From assembly GCA_000471925.1 (NCBI GenBank), contig CP006668.1, forward strand, positions 1 to 64,000: a stretch of 64,000 nucleotides of DNA. The letters run 5' to 3'. Under the pieces are notes generated by a model, which had not been told where the DNA came from, did no database searches, and saw only the letters and a program-made list of their open reading frames with translations. Both the position numbers and the translations under genes were made by a program. The stretch comes from Ralstonia pickettii DTP0602. Lineage in GTDB: Bacteria; Pseudomonadota; Gammaproteobacteria; Burkholderiales; Burkholderiaceae. Within the stretch, counting starts at the first letter, position 1, and each line of letters begins with the position of its first letter. Positions 8,546-17,483 of the stretch are shown piece after piece.

Positions 8546-9296
8546 ATGCCCTGAGCACCCCGAACGGCGAACGCTGCGTACGCAGCACGCATGCTCCCTG
8601 AACGCCTATGCAACGCGACACGCGCAAGGCGTGCCGCGGGGCTTGCGCTTGCACTGGTCGTGACTTGCGTGAGCCCACTGCGCGTGCGTACCTGAACGCT
8701 GCGCGCCCTGGCCCGCTGCGCGGCGAAGATCGGCAACGACAGCGGCAGCGGCAACGCCCGCACGACGCTTGCGGACACCTCGCCCCGTCAATGCCGAAAC
8801 CCAAAAAAGAAGCCCGCCGACCGGGGGACCATGCGGGCTTTGAAGACGTGCGGGCGATACTGCCGGCCCACACGTCCCCTTGACGATATCCAATCGGCAC
8901 GCGCGCCTCCATCAACCAGAAGCACCATGCGCCCCACGCATGCGGCTGAGTGCATCTGAACCGGCTGAACCATCTGAACTTCGCGCGGCGATGCCTTGTA
9001 TCCCGCTGCACGTCTGCATAGCCACTGCATGCGCCGCGGCTGCCCCGCGGCGCTGCGATGCCTGCCTCGCGGGGTTTTCATGAGTTTGTGCGCCGTCTAA
9101 CAGACTGCGCTGAATGGTGCGCGCCAAGATCGCCAACACGACCGATGGCGCAAGTATCTGGCTCGGTGTTTGGCGGAGAGGCGAGCATGACAGGAGTCAG
9201 TGCACGGGCTGCCGTATTGCAAGCGCAAGGGCACCAGCCCGGCGCCTGCCGTGCGCACCCGCAAATGGAACGGCAGGGCAGGCGCGGAGGTCATTA
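8546..9296. other. 750-base gap with one minus-strand terminator, no clear gene
   Basis: No convincing reading frame on either strand. The only structure is the hairpin at 8803-8840, orientated to end a minus-strand transcript although no protein gene lies to its right on that strand. Confidence 0.4.
8803..8840 (-). terminator. intrinsic terminator reading right to left
   Basis: AAGCCCGC (8810-8817) pairs with GCGGGCTT (8833-8840). On the minus strand the stem is followed by six T residues. With no minus-strand gene just upstream, it may end an untranslated RNA. Confidence 0.6.
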
Positions 9297-10280
9297 GTGT
9301 ACGGCGACACCAAGATGCGTGGACGTGGCGGACCCGGGTTGCGCGGCGGCAACCCAGTGTGGGCGCACGTCAACTGCCATGTCGACTTGTGGATCGAGTT
9401 GCTGCACGGACTCGACATGCCACCGGTCGCCGCACTGCCTTGCGCGGTGCGTCAGGATTTCGAGGCCGACCACTTCACGCAGTGCCGCTTTCCGGCGGCC
9501 GACCTGGAGCGACTGTATGGCCTGACCATGCATGAACTCACGCTATACGATTCGCTCGAGTCGCACGTGGCGGCGCAGACCGCGCGCGGCCATATCGTCG
9601 TGCTGGAGCTCGACAGCAGCCAACTGCCGCCGCCGCCCGGCGCGGGCTACCAGCGCCATCGCACGCCGACCTGCATCGCCATCGATGTGCTGATCCCCGA
9701 GGCCGGCGCGGTCGGCTACTACCATACCGACGGCTACCACACCGCCAGCGGCGAAGATTACGCCGCGATCTTTCGCCTTGCTCCCGGGGCGCGCGGCGCC
9801 GAGACGCTGCCCTTCACGCATGCCGACAGGGTCCGCCGCGGCGTGCGCGCGCGCCCCGACGAGGCCCTGCTCGATGCATCGCTGGCGCTGCTGCGCCTGC
9901 ACCTGGGCAACCGTCCGCTGGACAACCCCCTGACCTTGTTCCGCGCCGCCTTTCCCGAACAGCTCGAGCGGCTGATGGCGCGCGGCGAACCGGGCTTCCA
10001 CCATTACGCGTCCGGCGTGCTGCGCCAGCTCGGCGCCAACTTCGAGCTGCTGGCGCGCTACCTGCGCTGGCTGATGATGCAGGGGCAGGAGGTGCCCGAC
10101 AAGGCGGCCGAAGCCTGCTACACCATGGCCTCGGAAGCGATGGTGATGCAGTTTCGGCTGATGCGCGCGGTGATCAGCCGCAAGCCCGACCGCTGCGAAG
10201 ACTGCCTGGACCAGCTCGAAGCCTCATACCAGGCCAGCGTGCCGGTGCTGGCCGCGCATTTCGGTGAGCACGCACGGTGA
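9297..10280 (+). CDS. DUF1839 family protein
   Basis: A 327-residue protein matching the DUF1839 family: NCHVDLWIELLHGLD near residue 26, PCAVRQDFEADHFTQCRFP, then LYGLTMHELTLYDSLESHV, a YRRE-like region replaced by YQRHRTPTCIAID, and GYYHTDGYHTASGEDYAAIFRL. The biochemical role is unknown. From memory, such genes occur in clusters with carrier proteins, aminoacyl-carrier-protein ligases and a mannosidase-like protein. The GTG at 9297 has a GGAGG six bases upstream; an ATG at 9315 is possible. Its stop overlaps the next start (GTGA), indicating translational coupling. Confidence 0.82.
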   Translation: MYGDTKMRGRGGPGLRGGNPVWAHVNCHVDLWIELLHGLDMPPVAALPCAVRQDFEADHFTQCRFPAADLERLYGLTMHELTLYDSLESHVAAQTARGHIVVLELDSSQLPPPPGAGYQRHRTPTCIAIDVLIPEAGAVGYYHTDGYHTASGEDYAAIFRLAPGARGAETLPFTHADRVRRGVRARPDEALLDASLALLRLHLGNRPLDNPLTLFRAAFPEQLERLMARGEPGFHHYASGVLRQLGANFELLARYLRWLMMQGQEVPDKAAEACYTMASEAMVMQFRLMRAVISRKPDRCEDCLDQLEASYQASVPVLAAHFGEHAR

Positions 10281-12556
10281 ACGAGCCGGGCGCGGCCGCT
10301 CCCCTTCCGGTGCCGCGCGCCGCGCCCGCGTTGCCTCAGCCAGCGGGCGATCCGGCGCCGCTGTGTGGCCGGTGGCGCTGGCTGCAGACGCTGCCTGGCG
10401 CCGCCGACTCCCCCGCGGTGCTGGACGACACGGCCGGCTGGCTGCCGGCGCCGGTGCCCGGCAGCGTGGCCGCGGCGATGCGCGCCGCGGGCCGCTGGGA
10501 CGAGGGCGCGCCCAGTCCGCTGCACCAGCACGACTACTGGTACCGCCTGCGCTTTGCCGGCCACGGCCGGCGCCTGCTGCGCCTGCGCGGACTGGATCGC
10601 GCCGCCGAGGCCTGGTTCAACGGCCGCCTGGTGATCGGTGCGGGCCACGCCCCGGACATCTGCGACGCGGAGATCGAACTGTGCGGCGCCAATACGCTCG
10701 ACCTGTGCTTTCGCGCGCCACGTCCGCGGATGCATGCCGGGTGCGCCGCGCTGGTCTGGCGCGGCGGCAGGCCGGCGCCATCGATGCCATCGACACAGGT
10801 CATCGGCTACGTTGCGCACGCGTTGCCGCTCCATGCGGTGGGACCGTGCCAGCCGCTCGAGCTGCTGGCATTCGCGCCGCCCGGCGATACCCGGTGCGCC
10901 GACACGGCCATCGCCGCCGTTGCGCCATCGAACACGATAGCGATCACCACATCGATTGCCACCGCGCTGGACGGCGATACCGGCTCGCTCACGCTGACCG
11001 TGTGCGTGTCCGCAGGCGCTGTCGCGCAGGGCCGCTTCGAAATCATTGGTGGCGCGCGCCCCGTGTCTGGGCAGCTCACGCCGGCGGGCCCCGGCACGCT
11101 GGCCGGCACCGTGCGCGTGAATGACCCGCGGCGATGGTGGCCGCATACGCATGGCGAACCGTTCCTGTACCGGGTACGCGCCCATGTGGCAGGACAAAGC
11201 GTCGAGTGCGGGCTTGCCGGCTTTCGCGCGGTGACCTTTCCCAAGGTCGCGGCGCGGCACCCGGGTTGGTGCGAACACGTCGCTCCGTCACGTGCCGGGG
11301 CGGCGCAGGGCGTGCGCGTCAACGGCGTGCCGGTGTTCTGCCGCGGCGTGCTGCTCGATGCGCAGGACCTGCCGCAGGTGGCGGACATGCAGGCCGCCGG
11401 GCGCTGGCTCGCGCACGCACGCGATGCGGGCCTGAACCTGGTGGTGGTCGATGACGATCCGGCCTGCCGTCCTGGCGAGGGCTTCTACCGCGCCTGCGAC
11501 GCGCTCGGCATGCTGGTCTGGCGCGCGCCCGCGGCGCTGGCCGATGCTGCTTCGAGCGTCGCGTCGGCCGTCCCGACGGCTGGCTCGTCAACCATCGCGT
11601 CGACCCTCGCACCGATCGCCGCGGTGCCATGCCCGCGCACGCTTGCCGAGGCAGGTCCGGCGACCTCGCCGCACGACGCACGCTGGAAGGCCGGCATCCC
11701 GCGCCAGGCAGGCCATGCGTGGGATGCGGAAGACCTGCGCGACCTCTGCCTGCGCGCGCGCTACGGCGTCGATCCACCGCAGCTGCGCCGCGAGGCGCCG
11801 CAACGCTACCTGATGCTGTCGCGCGCACTCGCCGCCGACGTGCTCGCCGATGCCGCCGCGGCCGCCGTCCAGTCCGCCACCCGACTGCTGCTGCTGCCGC
11901 GCCTGCGCGATCCGCAGCCGGGCTGCGGCACGGGGCTGGTGGATGCCTGCGGGCGCCCCAAGTCTGGCTGGCATGCGGTGCGCCAGCATTGCGGACCGGT
12001 GCAGGCCGTGTTCTTGCCCGATGCAGCCGGCACGCCCGCGCTGACATTGCGCAATGAAACCGGTTCGGCCCTCGCCGTGGTGCTTGACCTGTGCTGCGTG
12101 GGCAATGGCCAGGCCGTGACGGCACGCCGCGCGCTGCGCCTGTCGCTGCCGGCGCGCGGCATGCGACGCGTGGCGATGGCGACGCTGGCACTGCCTGCTG
12201 CGGCCGGCACGATCCTGCTCGCCACGCTTGCCGATGCCGAGAGCGGCGAGCGCCTGGCCGAGGCCACGTGGTTGCCGCCCGGCAGCGTGCCCACGTTGCC
12301 CACGGCAGGCCTGCACGCGGTATTGCGCGGCGGTCCGCAGGCCTGGTCGCTGGAAGTCTCCGCCACCTGCTTCGCGCACCGCGTGCATATCGATGATCGC
12401 GCCTGGCGCGCGGCACAGGACTGGTTTGACCTCGCGCCGGGCGCCACACGCCATATCCGCCTTATGCATGATGGCCCGGCCCGCGCCGGCGCCGGGATCA
12501 TGCCGACAGGGGAGGTTCAGGCCATGAATCAACCCTCGCCCGTGCGCTACGGCTGA
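10277..12556 (+). CDS. glycoside hydrolase family 2-like (beta-mannosidase-like) protein
   Basis: A 759-residue protein with a family 2 N-terminal sugar-binding domain (WYRLRF, LRGLDRAAEAWFNGRLV, about residues 90-125), a beta-sandwich (RRWWPHTHGEPFLYRV, about 280-300) and the start of a barrel (AGLNLVVVDDDP, GFYRACDALGMLVW, about 375-420). The catalytic Asn-Glu motif of active family 2 enzymes is not seen; an Ala/Ser/Pro-rich stretch follows instead. It is probably a non-hydrolytic relative working with the coupled DUF1839 protein. There is no signal peptide, so it is likely cytoplasmic. Confidence 0.75.
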   Translation: MNEPGAAAPLPVPRAAPALPQPAGDPAPLCGRWRWLQTLPGAADSPAVLDDTAGWLPAPVPGSVAAAMRAAGRWDEGAPSPLHQHDYWYRLRFAGHGRRLLRLRGLDRAAEAWFNGRLVIGAGHAPDICDAEIELCGANTLDLCFRAPRPRMHAGCAALVWRGGRPAPSMPSTQVIGYVAHALPLHAVGPCQPLELLAFAPPGDTRCADTAIAAVAPSNTIAITTSIATALDGDTGSLTLTVCVSAGAVAQGRFEIIGGARPVSGQLTPAGPGTLAGTVRVNDPRRWWPHTHGEPFLYRVRAHVAGQSVECGLAGFRAVTFPKVAARHPGWCEHVAPSRAGAAQGVRVNGVPVFCRGVLLDAQDLPQVADMQAAGRWLAHARDAGLNLVVVDDDPACRPGEGFYRACDALGMLVWRAPAALADAASSVASAVPTAGSSTIASTLAPIAAVPCPRTLAEAGPATSPHDARWKAGIPRQAGHAWDAEDLRDLCLRARYGVDPPQLRREAPQRYLMLSRALAADVLADAAAAAVQSATRLLLLPRLRDPQPGCGTGLVDACGRPKSGWHAVRQHCGPVQAVFLPDAAGTPALTLRNETGSALAVVLDLCCVGNGQAVTARRALRLSLPARGMRRVAMATLALPAAAGTILLATLADAESGERLAEATWLPPGSVPTLPTAGLHAVLRGGPQAWSLEVSATCFAHRVHIDDRAWRAAQDWFDLAPGATRHIRLMHDGPARAGAGIMPTGEVQAMNQPSPVRYG

Positions 12557-12913
12557 GTCTCGCCCCCCTCCTTGCCCGCTGCAGCCATGCTCGAGCTGCT
12601 GCCGGCCCATGGCCGCAGGCGTGCACGCGCGCGGTGATCGCCTTTCCGGCCAACCTCCCGATGGATGAGCGCTTCCCAACCGTTCGCCTACTGTCGAAGT
12701 GCATTGCCATGGCGCTAAATAGAGTCACTGGCTTGCACTCAGCGCCGCAGCCAGGGTCGGCGGCGCCGCGGGCGGTAGTAGTCGGACAGGAGACATGCCG
12801 GCCCATGCCGGCGCTGTGCGGCAAGGCGGAAAGGCCCGGTTCCATCCGTGGCGGCGCGTCGTGCCGGCAGTAGGTGGTTCCCGAACACGGGGCTTGGACA
12901 GGGGGGTACGAAA
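12557..12913. other. intergenic region, nothing recognised
   Basis: About 357 bases between the hydrolase-like gene and the Crp/Fnr gene. Only short unsupported reading frames were seen. Confidence 0.4.
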
Positions 12914-13636
12914 ATGATTACGCATCGATCGGATCTGCATGTCAATTACCTGCTCAGCGCATTGCCGCGCGGCGAGTGGGAAACGCTGGCACAACACTTC
13001 GAGCTGGTCCGGCTGCGCGCCGGCGAGTTGCTCACCGACTCCGGTCAACGCATCGTCCACGTCTACTTCCCGACCACGGCGGTGGTGTCGCTGCTGTCGC
13101 TGCTGGAAGACGGCGCGACGGTGGAGATCGCCGCGGTCGGCAACGAGGGCCTGGTCGGCATCCCGGTGGTCACCGGCGGCGACACCATGCCCAGCCGCGT
13201 GGAAGTGCGCAGCCCGGGCCTGGCTTACCGCATCCCGGCGCGCATGCTGCGCAACGAACTGCCGCGCATGCACACGCTGCAGCGTGTGACGCTGCTGTAC
13301 GTGCAAGCCATGCTCACGCAGATCGCGCAGACCGCGGCCTGCAACCGCCATCATTCGCTCAACAAGCAGCTGTGCCGCTGGCTGCTGCTGGCCATCGACC
13401 GACTCGCCTCCAACGAGCTGGTGATCACCCAGCAGGTCATTGCCAACATGCTGGGCGTACGCCGCGAAGGCGTGACCGAAGCCGCCGGCAAACTTGAGGA
13501 CCTGGGCCTGATCCACCACAGCCGCGGCCATATCACCGTGCTGGATCGTTGCGGGCTGGAGAAGCACTCATGCGAGTGCTACAAGCTGGTCAAGCGCGAA
13601 TATGACCGCCTGCTGCCGGCACTGGCCACCGCCTGA
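12914..13636 (+). CDS. Crp/Fnr-family transcriptional regulator
   Basis: A 240-residue regulator with an N-terminal cyclic-nucleotide-binding-like barrel (YFPTTAVVSLLSLLEDGATVEIA, GNEGLVGIP) and a C-terminal winged helix (ITQQVIANMLGVRREGVTEAAGKLEDLG). The FNR iron-sulfur cysteines are absent. Such short Crp-like proteins often control surface polysaccharide and stress genes. The start ATGATTACGCATCG was chosen because the longer frame adds a non-conserved N-terminus. It lies directly upstream of the Wzc-type gene on the same strand, making it a candidate regulator of that locus. Confidence 0.9.
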   Translation: MITHRSDLHVNYLLSALPRGEWETLAQHFELVRLRAGELLTDSGQRIVHVYFPTTAVVSLLSLLEDGATVEIAAVGNEGLVGIPVVTGGDTMPSRVEVRSPGLAYRIPARMLRNELPRMHTLQRVTLLYVQAMLTQIAQTAACNRHHSLNKQLCRWLLLAIDRLASNELVITQQVIANMLGVRREGVTEAAGKLEDLGLIHHSRGHITVLDRCGLEKHSCECYKLVKREYDRLLPALATA

Positions 13637-13743
13637 GCGGCACCTGCCGGACCAGCCTGCCCGACCGGCAAGGCCGGCAAGGCACGGCTGACGACGCGCG
13701 GCGCGATAAGCGCCGCGCTGATCCCATTTCAGGAGCAGTACCC

Positions 13744-16179
13744 GTGAGCAGACTGTCATATGCCGGTGCACCGGCCGAAGGTGTCGCCCCCCGCCGCGAA
13801 GCCCAGCCGGCCGGGACGCGCCAGGCGCGCGTACTGATGGACCACATGGGCTGGATTGTTGCCGTGGGCGTAGCCGGCGCGACCGTGGGCACGCTGGTGG
13901 CGCTGTCGGCGCCGCCGCAGTACCGCGCGCAGGCGCTGGTGCAGGTGGAGAGCCGTGACGGCGGCGCGCGCAGCGTCGCGCAGACACAGGGCGCCGCCGG
14001 CTTCGATGCGGGCCTGCTCAAGAGCCGCGCCGTGGTCGGGCCGGTGGTGGAGCGGCTGCGGCTTGACATCACCGCGCAGCCGTTGCGCCCGCCGCTGGTG
14101 GGCGCGCTGCTCGACCGCTTCTCCACGCCCGGGCACCTGGGCGGCACCTGGCCCGCGAGCCTGGGCTACTCCTGGGGCGGCGAGCGTCTTGTCATCGACA
14201 GCATGACCGTGCCCGAGCAGCTGGTGGACCAGCCGCTCACGTTCGAAGTGCGCCGCGAGGGCCGCTACCGCGTCTTCCAGCAGGACGCGCTGCTGCTCGA
14301 AGGCAGCGTAGGGGAGACCGCCAGCGGCAATGGCATCATGCTGCGCGTGGACAAGATCGAGGCCGGCCCCGGCACGCGCTTCACGCTCACGCGGCATGAC
14401 CTGGCGCAAACCGCCGAAGCCGTGCGCCGCGGGCTCACGGTGGAGAGCGAAAGTGCGGAGATCCCGGCCAGCCTTGGCGGCGCTGCCGCGGCAACCGCAC
14501 TGCCCAGCGGCACCGTGCGCGTGAGCTGGCAGTATCCCGACCGGCAGCTCGCTGCCCACCTCGTCAACGGTGTCACGCGCGCCTATATCGACGGCCAGAC
14601 CACCAAGCGGCGCGAGGACGCGGCCGGCACGCTCGCGTTCCTGTCGAGCGAACTGCCGCGGGTTCAGACCGAACTCACCCGCGCCGAGGAAGCGCTCGCG
14701 CGCTACCGCGCCCGCACCGGCTCGCTGCAGCCCAGCCGCGACGCGCAGTCCTTCCTGAACAACAGCATGGAGTACCAGCGCCAGATCGCCGCGCTGCGCA
14801 TCGAGCGCACGCGCTTGCTGCAGCGCTTCACGCCCGAGGCCAACGAGGTGCGCACCGTCGACAGCCAGATCCAGCAGATGATCCGCGAACGCGCCGAGAT
14901 CGACGCGCGCATGCAGAGCCTGTCGGCTTCCGAGCGCGAATCGGTGGCGCTCACGCGCGACGTCAAGGTGGCCGAGGACATGTACATGACCCTGCGCAAC
15001 AAGGTCGAGCAGCTCTCGCTGATGCTTTCCGACAGCTCCAGCCAGCTGCGCGTGGTCGATGCCGCGATTGCGCCGGTCGCGCCGAGCGGGATTGGCACCT
15101 GGCCGTTCGCGTTTGCGGGCGCGTTGCTCGGGCTGTGCGTGGGCGTGGCCGGCATCAACCTGCGGCAGCGCCTGCGCCCCTCGGTGGCCAGCGCCGCCGA
15201 CGCGGAGGAGCGCCTGGGCATGGCCATGCTGGGCGATATCGCCTTCAGCAACGAGCAGACCGATCTGGAGCGCCAGATCGAGGGCAAGCGCCGCCTGGGT
15301 ATCGCCGCGGGCTTCGCCTTGCCGCCGAACGCGCGACTGGGCTGGCCCGAGCCCACCACCAGCGTGATCGACGCGACCACCGCCGCGGAGCCGGAAAGCG
15401 AGCACGCGCGCGCCGAACGGCTGCTGCGCCACGGCCTGCACGACCATTACCTGCTGGCGCGCCGCGCGCCGCATTCGCTGGCGGTGGAGGGTCTGCGCAC
15501 GTTGCGCGCGGCACTGCATTTCACGCTGCGCGATGCGCCCAACTGCGTGGTGGCGGTCACCAGTCCTGCTGCCGGAGCCGGCAAGACCTTTGCGGCGGTC
15601 AACCTGGCGGTGCTGTTCGCCGAAGCCGGCCAGCGCGTGCTGCTGGTCGACGCCGACCTGCGGCGCGGGCGCGTGGCCGACTGGTTCGACCAGCCTGTCG
15701 AACCGGGACTGGCCGAAGTGCTGGCAGGCCGCACCGCGATCGCTGACGCGGTCAAGCCCAGCGTGGTCAACGGGCTGTTCCTGCTGACCCGTGGCGTGGC
15801 CCCGGCCAATCCGTCGGAGCTGCTGATGCTGCCGGCGCTGGCTGAGACGCTGCGGTTGTGTGCGGGGCGGTTTGACCTGGTGCTGGTCGATACACCGCCG
15901 GTGATGGCGGTGGCCGATGCCACGCTTGTTGCCAACCTGGCAGGATCTACGCTGGTAGTGGTGCGCGCGGATGTCACGGCTACGGCGCAGGTTGATGAGA
16001 CGCTCAAGCGGCTGGCGCATGCCAATGCGCGGCTGGCTGGCGGCATCCTCAATGGGGTTATGCCACGGCGTAGCAACCGGACGGATTTCAATACGATCAA
16101 TCCTTATCTGGGGATGCCGTTGCCGGCTAGTGTGGTGCGGGTGCCGGCCCTCGAACAAGGGGAGAAAAAACAGGGGTGA
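13744..16179 (+). CDS. Wzc-type polysaccharide co-polymerase / tyrosine autokinase (copy 1)
   Basis: An 811-residue inner-membrane protein controlling polysaccharide chain length and export. N-terminal Wzz domain with a first membrane helix (WIVAVGVAGATVGTLVALSA, about 38-57), periplasmic coiled coil, second helix (WPFAFAGALLGLCVGVAG, about 457-474), then a CpsD/BY-kinase domain: Walker A AGAGKT with K614, A' LLVDADLRRGR, B LVLVDTPPVM. The C-terminus has only one Tyr (NPYLG) instead of a Tyr cluster, so autophosphorylation may be reduced. It starts at GTG. It is transcribed away from the second, minus-strand copy and from wza, and is followed by a terminator. Confidence 0.9.
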   Translation: MSRLSYAGAPAEGVAPRREAQPAGTRQARVLMDHMGWIVAVGVAGATVGTLVALSAPPQYRAQALVQVESRDGGARSVAQTQGAAGFDAGLLKSRAVVGPVVERLRLDITAQPLRPPLVGALLDRFSTPGHLGGTWPASLGYSWGGERLVIDSMTVPEQLVDQPLTFEVRREGRYRVFQQDALLLEGSVGETASGNGIMLRVDKIEAGPGTRFTLTRHDLAQTAEAVRRGLTVESESAEIPASLGGAAAATALPSGTVRVSWQYPDRQLAAHLVNGVTRAYIDGQTTKRREDAAGTLAFLSSELPRVQTELTRAEEALARYRARTGSLQPSRDAQSFLNNSMEYQRQIAALRIERTRLLQRFTPEANEVRTVDSQIQQMIRERAEIDARMQSLSASERESVALTRDVKVAEDMYMTLRNKVEQLSLMLSDSSSQLRVVDAAIAPVAPSGIGTWPFAFAGALLGLCVGVAGINLRQRLRPSVASAADAEERLGMAMLGDIAFSNEQTDLERQIEGKRRLGIAAGFALPPNARLGWPEPTTSVIDATTAAEPESEHARAERLLRHGLHDHYLLARRAPHSLAVEGLRTLRAALHFTLRDAPNCVVAVTSPAAGAGKTFAAVNLAVLFAEAGQRVLLVDADLRRGRVADWFDQPVEPGLAEVLAGRTAIADAVKPSVVNGLFLLTRGVAPANPSELLMLPALAETLRLCAGRFDLVLVDTPPVMAVADATLVANLAGSTLVVVRADVTATAQVDETLKRLAHANARLAGGILNGVMPRRSNRTDFNTINPYLGMPLPASVVRVPALEQGEKKQG

Positions 16180-16185
16180 GAGGGG

Positions 16186-16204
16186 AAGCGTACCCGTTTC
16201 TGCG
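16186..16204 (+). repeat. dispersed 17-bp motif, copy 2
   Basis: AAGCGTACCCGTTTCTGCG just after the first Wzc-type gene and before its terminator. Confidence 0.75.
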
Positions 16205-16226
16205 GAGGGGGTACTGCTATTGGAAT

Positions 16227-16270
16227 CGCCGTTGCCGGGGCATTTTTGCGCTGGCAGCGGCGTTTTTGTT
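16227..16270 (+). terminator. terminator of the Wzc-type gene
   Basis: Stem CGCCGTTGCC (16227-16236) pairs with GGCAGCGGCG (16253-16262) with one G-U pair, followed by TTTTTGTTTT. Confidence 0.8.
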
Positions 16271-16292
16271 TTGGTGGGTGTTGGGGCTGTAA

Positions 16293-16392
16293 CTGTGTGC
16301 TTGTGCCTGCGGCCTGGCATCTGGCCAATGCTCGACGGCATGCGCTGCTGGTGACATGTTGTCGCTGTTGAACCGCTCGGTACCCTCCGCGT
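16293..16392 (+). repeat. ~100-bp repeat, copy A
   Basis: First unit of a tandem pair. Starts CTGTGTGCTTGTGCCTG and contains GCTGCTGGTGACATGTTGTC and GTTGAACCGCT. The next unit begins exactly 100 bases later. Confidence 0.8.
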
Positions 16393-16502
16393 CTGTGTGC
16401 TTGTGCCTGAGGCAGGCATCTGGTCGATGCTCGACGGGCTTCGCTGCTGGTGACATGTTTTCGCTGTTGAACCGCTTGGTTCCGCCCTCCTGGGCGGGTC
16501 AC
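16393..16502 (+). repeat. ~100-bp repeat, copy B
   Basis: Second tandem unit, ending in TTCCGCCCTCCTGGGCGGGTCACTT-type sequence that is cut by the transposase remnant. A third, inverted copy lies at about 17307-17420. Confidence 0.8.
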
Positions 16503-16506
16503 TTAT

Positions 16507-17102
16507 ATGAACGCGCCCTACCTGGCCTTGGGCGTGCTGCCAGACGGCACCCGCGACATCCTGGGCCTGTGGATCGAGACCACCGAAGGCGCCAAGTTCT
16601 GGATGAAGGTGTTCAACGACCTGAAGACCCGTGGCACCCAGGACATCCTGATCGCGGTGACCGATGGCCTTTGGAATATGCCAGTTGGAAGGAGCGCCGG
16701 GCCGTGGCGGCGGCGCTCAAGCCCGTGTACACCGCACCCACCGTGGAGGCTGCGCTGGCCGAGCTGGCGACCTTCTAGCAAGGGGAATGGGGCAAGCGGT
16801 ACACCCCGATCGCCGCATCCTGGCGTCGCGCGTGGGACCAGGTGATCCCGTTCTTTACGTTCCCGCCGGCGATCCGCAAGATCATCTACACGACCAACGC
16901 GATCGAGAGCATCAACGCCCAACTGCGCAAGATCATCAAGACACGGGGTCACTTCCCCAGCGATGAGGCGGCGACCAAGCTGCTGTGGCTGGCCCCGCGC
17001 AACATCACCGGGAAGTGGGGCAGTTCAACGCATGACTGGAAGGCCGCCATGAACCAGTTTGCGATCCTCTATGAGGAACGCTTCACCCATCCACATCGTT
17101 GA
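16507..17102 (+). pseudogene. IS256-family transposase remnant
   Basis: Fragment of a mutator-type (IS256) transposase. Recognisable parts are LGLWIETTEGAKFWMKVFNDL and ILIAVTDGL in one frame. A second frame then carries YASWKERRAVAAALKPVYTA, AWDQVIPFFTFPPAIRKIIY and TTNAIESINAQLRKIIKTRG through to the C-terminus. The N-terminal third is missing, a segment plus frameshift is lost near 16680, and an in-frame TAG interrupts it at 16776-16778. No flanking inverted repeats of an intact element were found. It is dead, and sits among 100-bp repeats between two Wzc-type genes. Confidence 0.9.
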
Positions 17103-17281
17103 GATAATGCTGGCTCACCGGTCGAAATGATGGTGAGCCTTTAACTGCCCTGCACACAAAAAAACTGACAGGCCCGGCCTTCGCAAGGCACTGCCACTCA
17201 CTCACCTGGCGTAGCGGGGTTGAACGGCTGACCACATAGAACGGAAATCACCGCAAGGCCACCCGCAGGCGACGCGCTTTT

Positions 17282-17312
17282 GGTTACTTTTGTCGCTCGG
17301 ACAAAAGTGACC
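17282..17312. repeat. REP-like hairpin
   Basis: GGTTACTTTTGTC and GACAAAAGTGACC around GCTCG pair with a single G-U. It abuts the inverted 100-bp repeat; part of it (CGGACAAAAGTGA) recurs at about 41114-41126. Confidence 0.65.
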
Positions 17313-17420
17313 AGCCCAGGAGGGCGGAACCAAGCGGTTGACCGACGACAACATGACACCAGCTTCGCGTGCTGTCGACCAACGACCAGATGTTCTCCGC
17401 CAGGCACGGCCCCGCACCCA
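17307..17420 (-). repeat. ~100-bp repeat, copy C (inverted)
   Basis: Read on the minus strand it matches copies A and B, including CATCTGGTCG, GGTGTCATGTTGTC and CAACCGCTTGGTTCCGCCC. Copies B and C bracket the transposase remnant in opposite orientation. Confidence 0.75.
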
Positions 17421-17422
17421 TC

Positions 17423-17459
17423 CAAAAATGCAATTCGCCGCCCCAACGGGGCGGCGAAT
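17423..17459 (-). terminator. terminator of the wzc gene
   Basis: Perfect 12-bp stem (ATTCGCCGCCCC, 17433-17444, with 17448-17459), loop AAC. On the minus strand it is followed by GCATTTTTGG. Confidence 0.85.
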
Positions 17460-17483
17460 CCATCAAGAAAGCAACCAGAGGCA

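Larger units (their letters stand above)
17103..17483. other. repeat-bearing intergenic region
   Basis: Holds an imperfect hairpin (17282-17312), the inverted 100-bp repeat copy and the terminator of the minus-strand Wzc gene; no coding sequence. Confidence 0.6.

Noticed and set aside
8788..9081. Minus-strand frame of 97 codons over the hairpin at 8803-8840
   Set aside because: Its end runs through the terminator, composition is unremarkable and no ribosome site is present.
12634..12873. 79-codon plus-strand frame between the hydrolase-like and Crp/Fnr genes
   Set aside because: No ribosome site, no recognisable features, overlaps likely promoter DNA.
13756..16419. 887-residue open frame on the minus strand
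   Set aside because: Antisense to the Wzc-type gene; His/Arg/Gln-rich low-complexity translation typical of shadow frames in GC-rich DNA, no domain.
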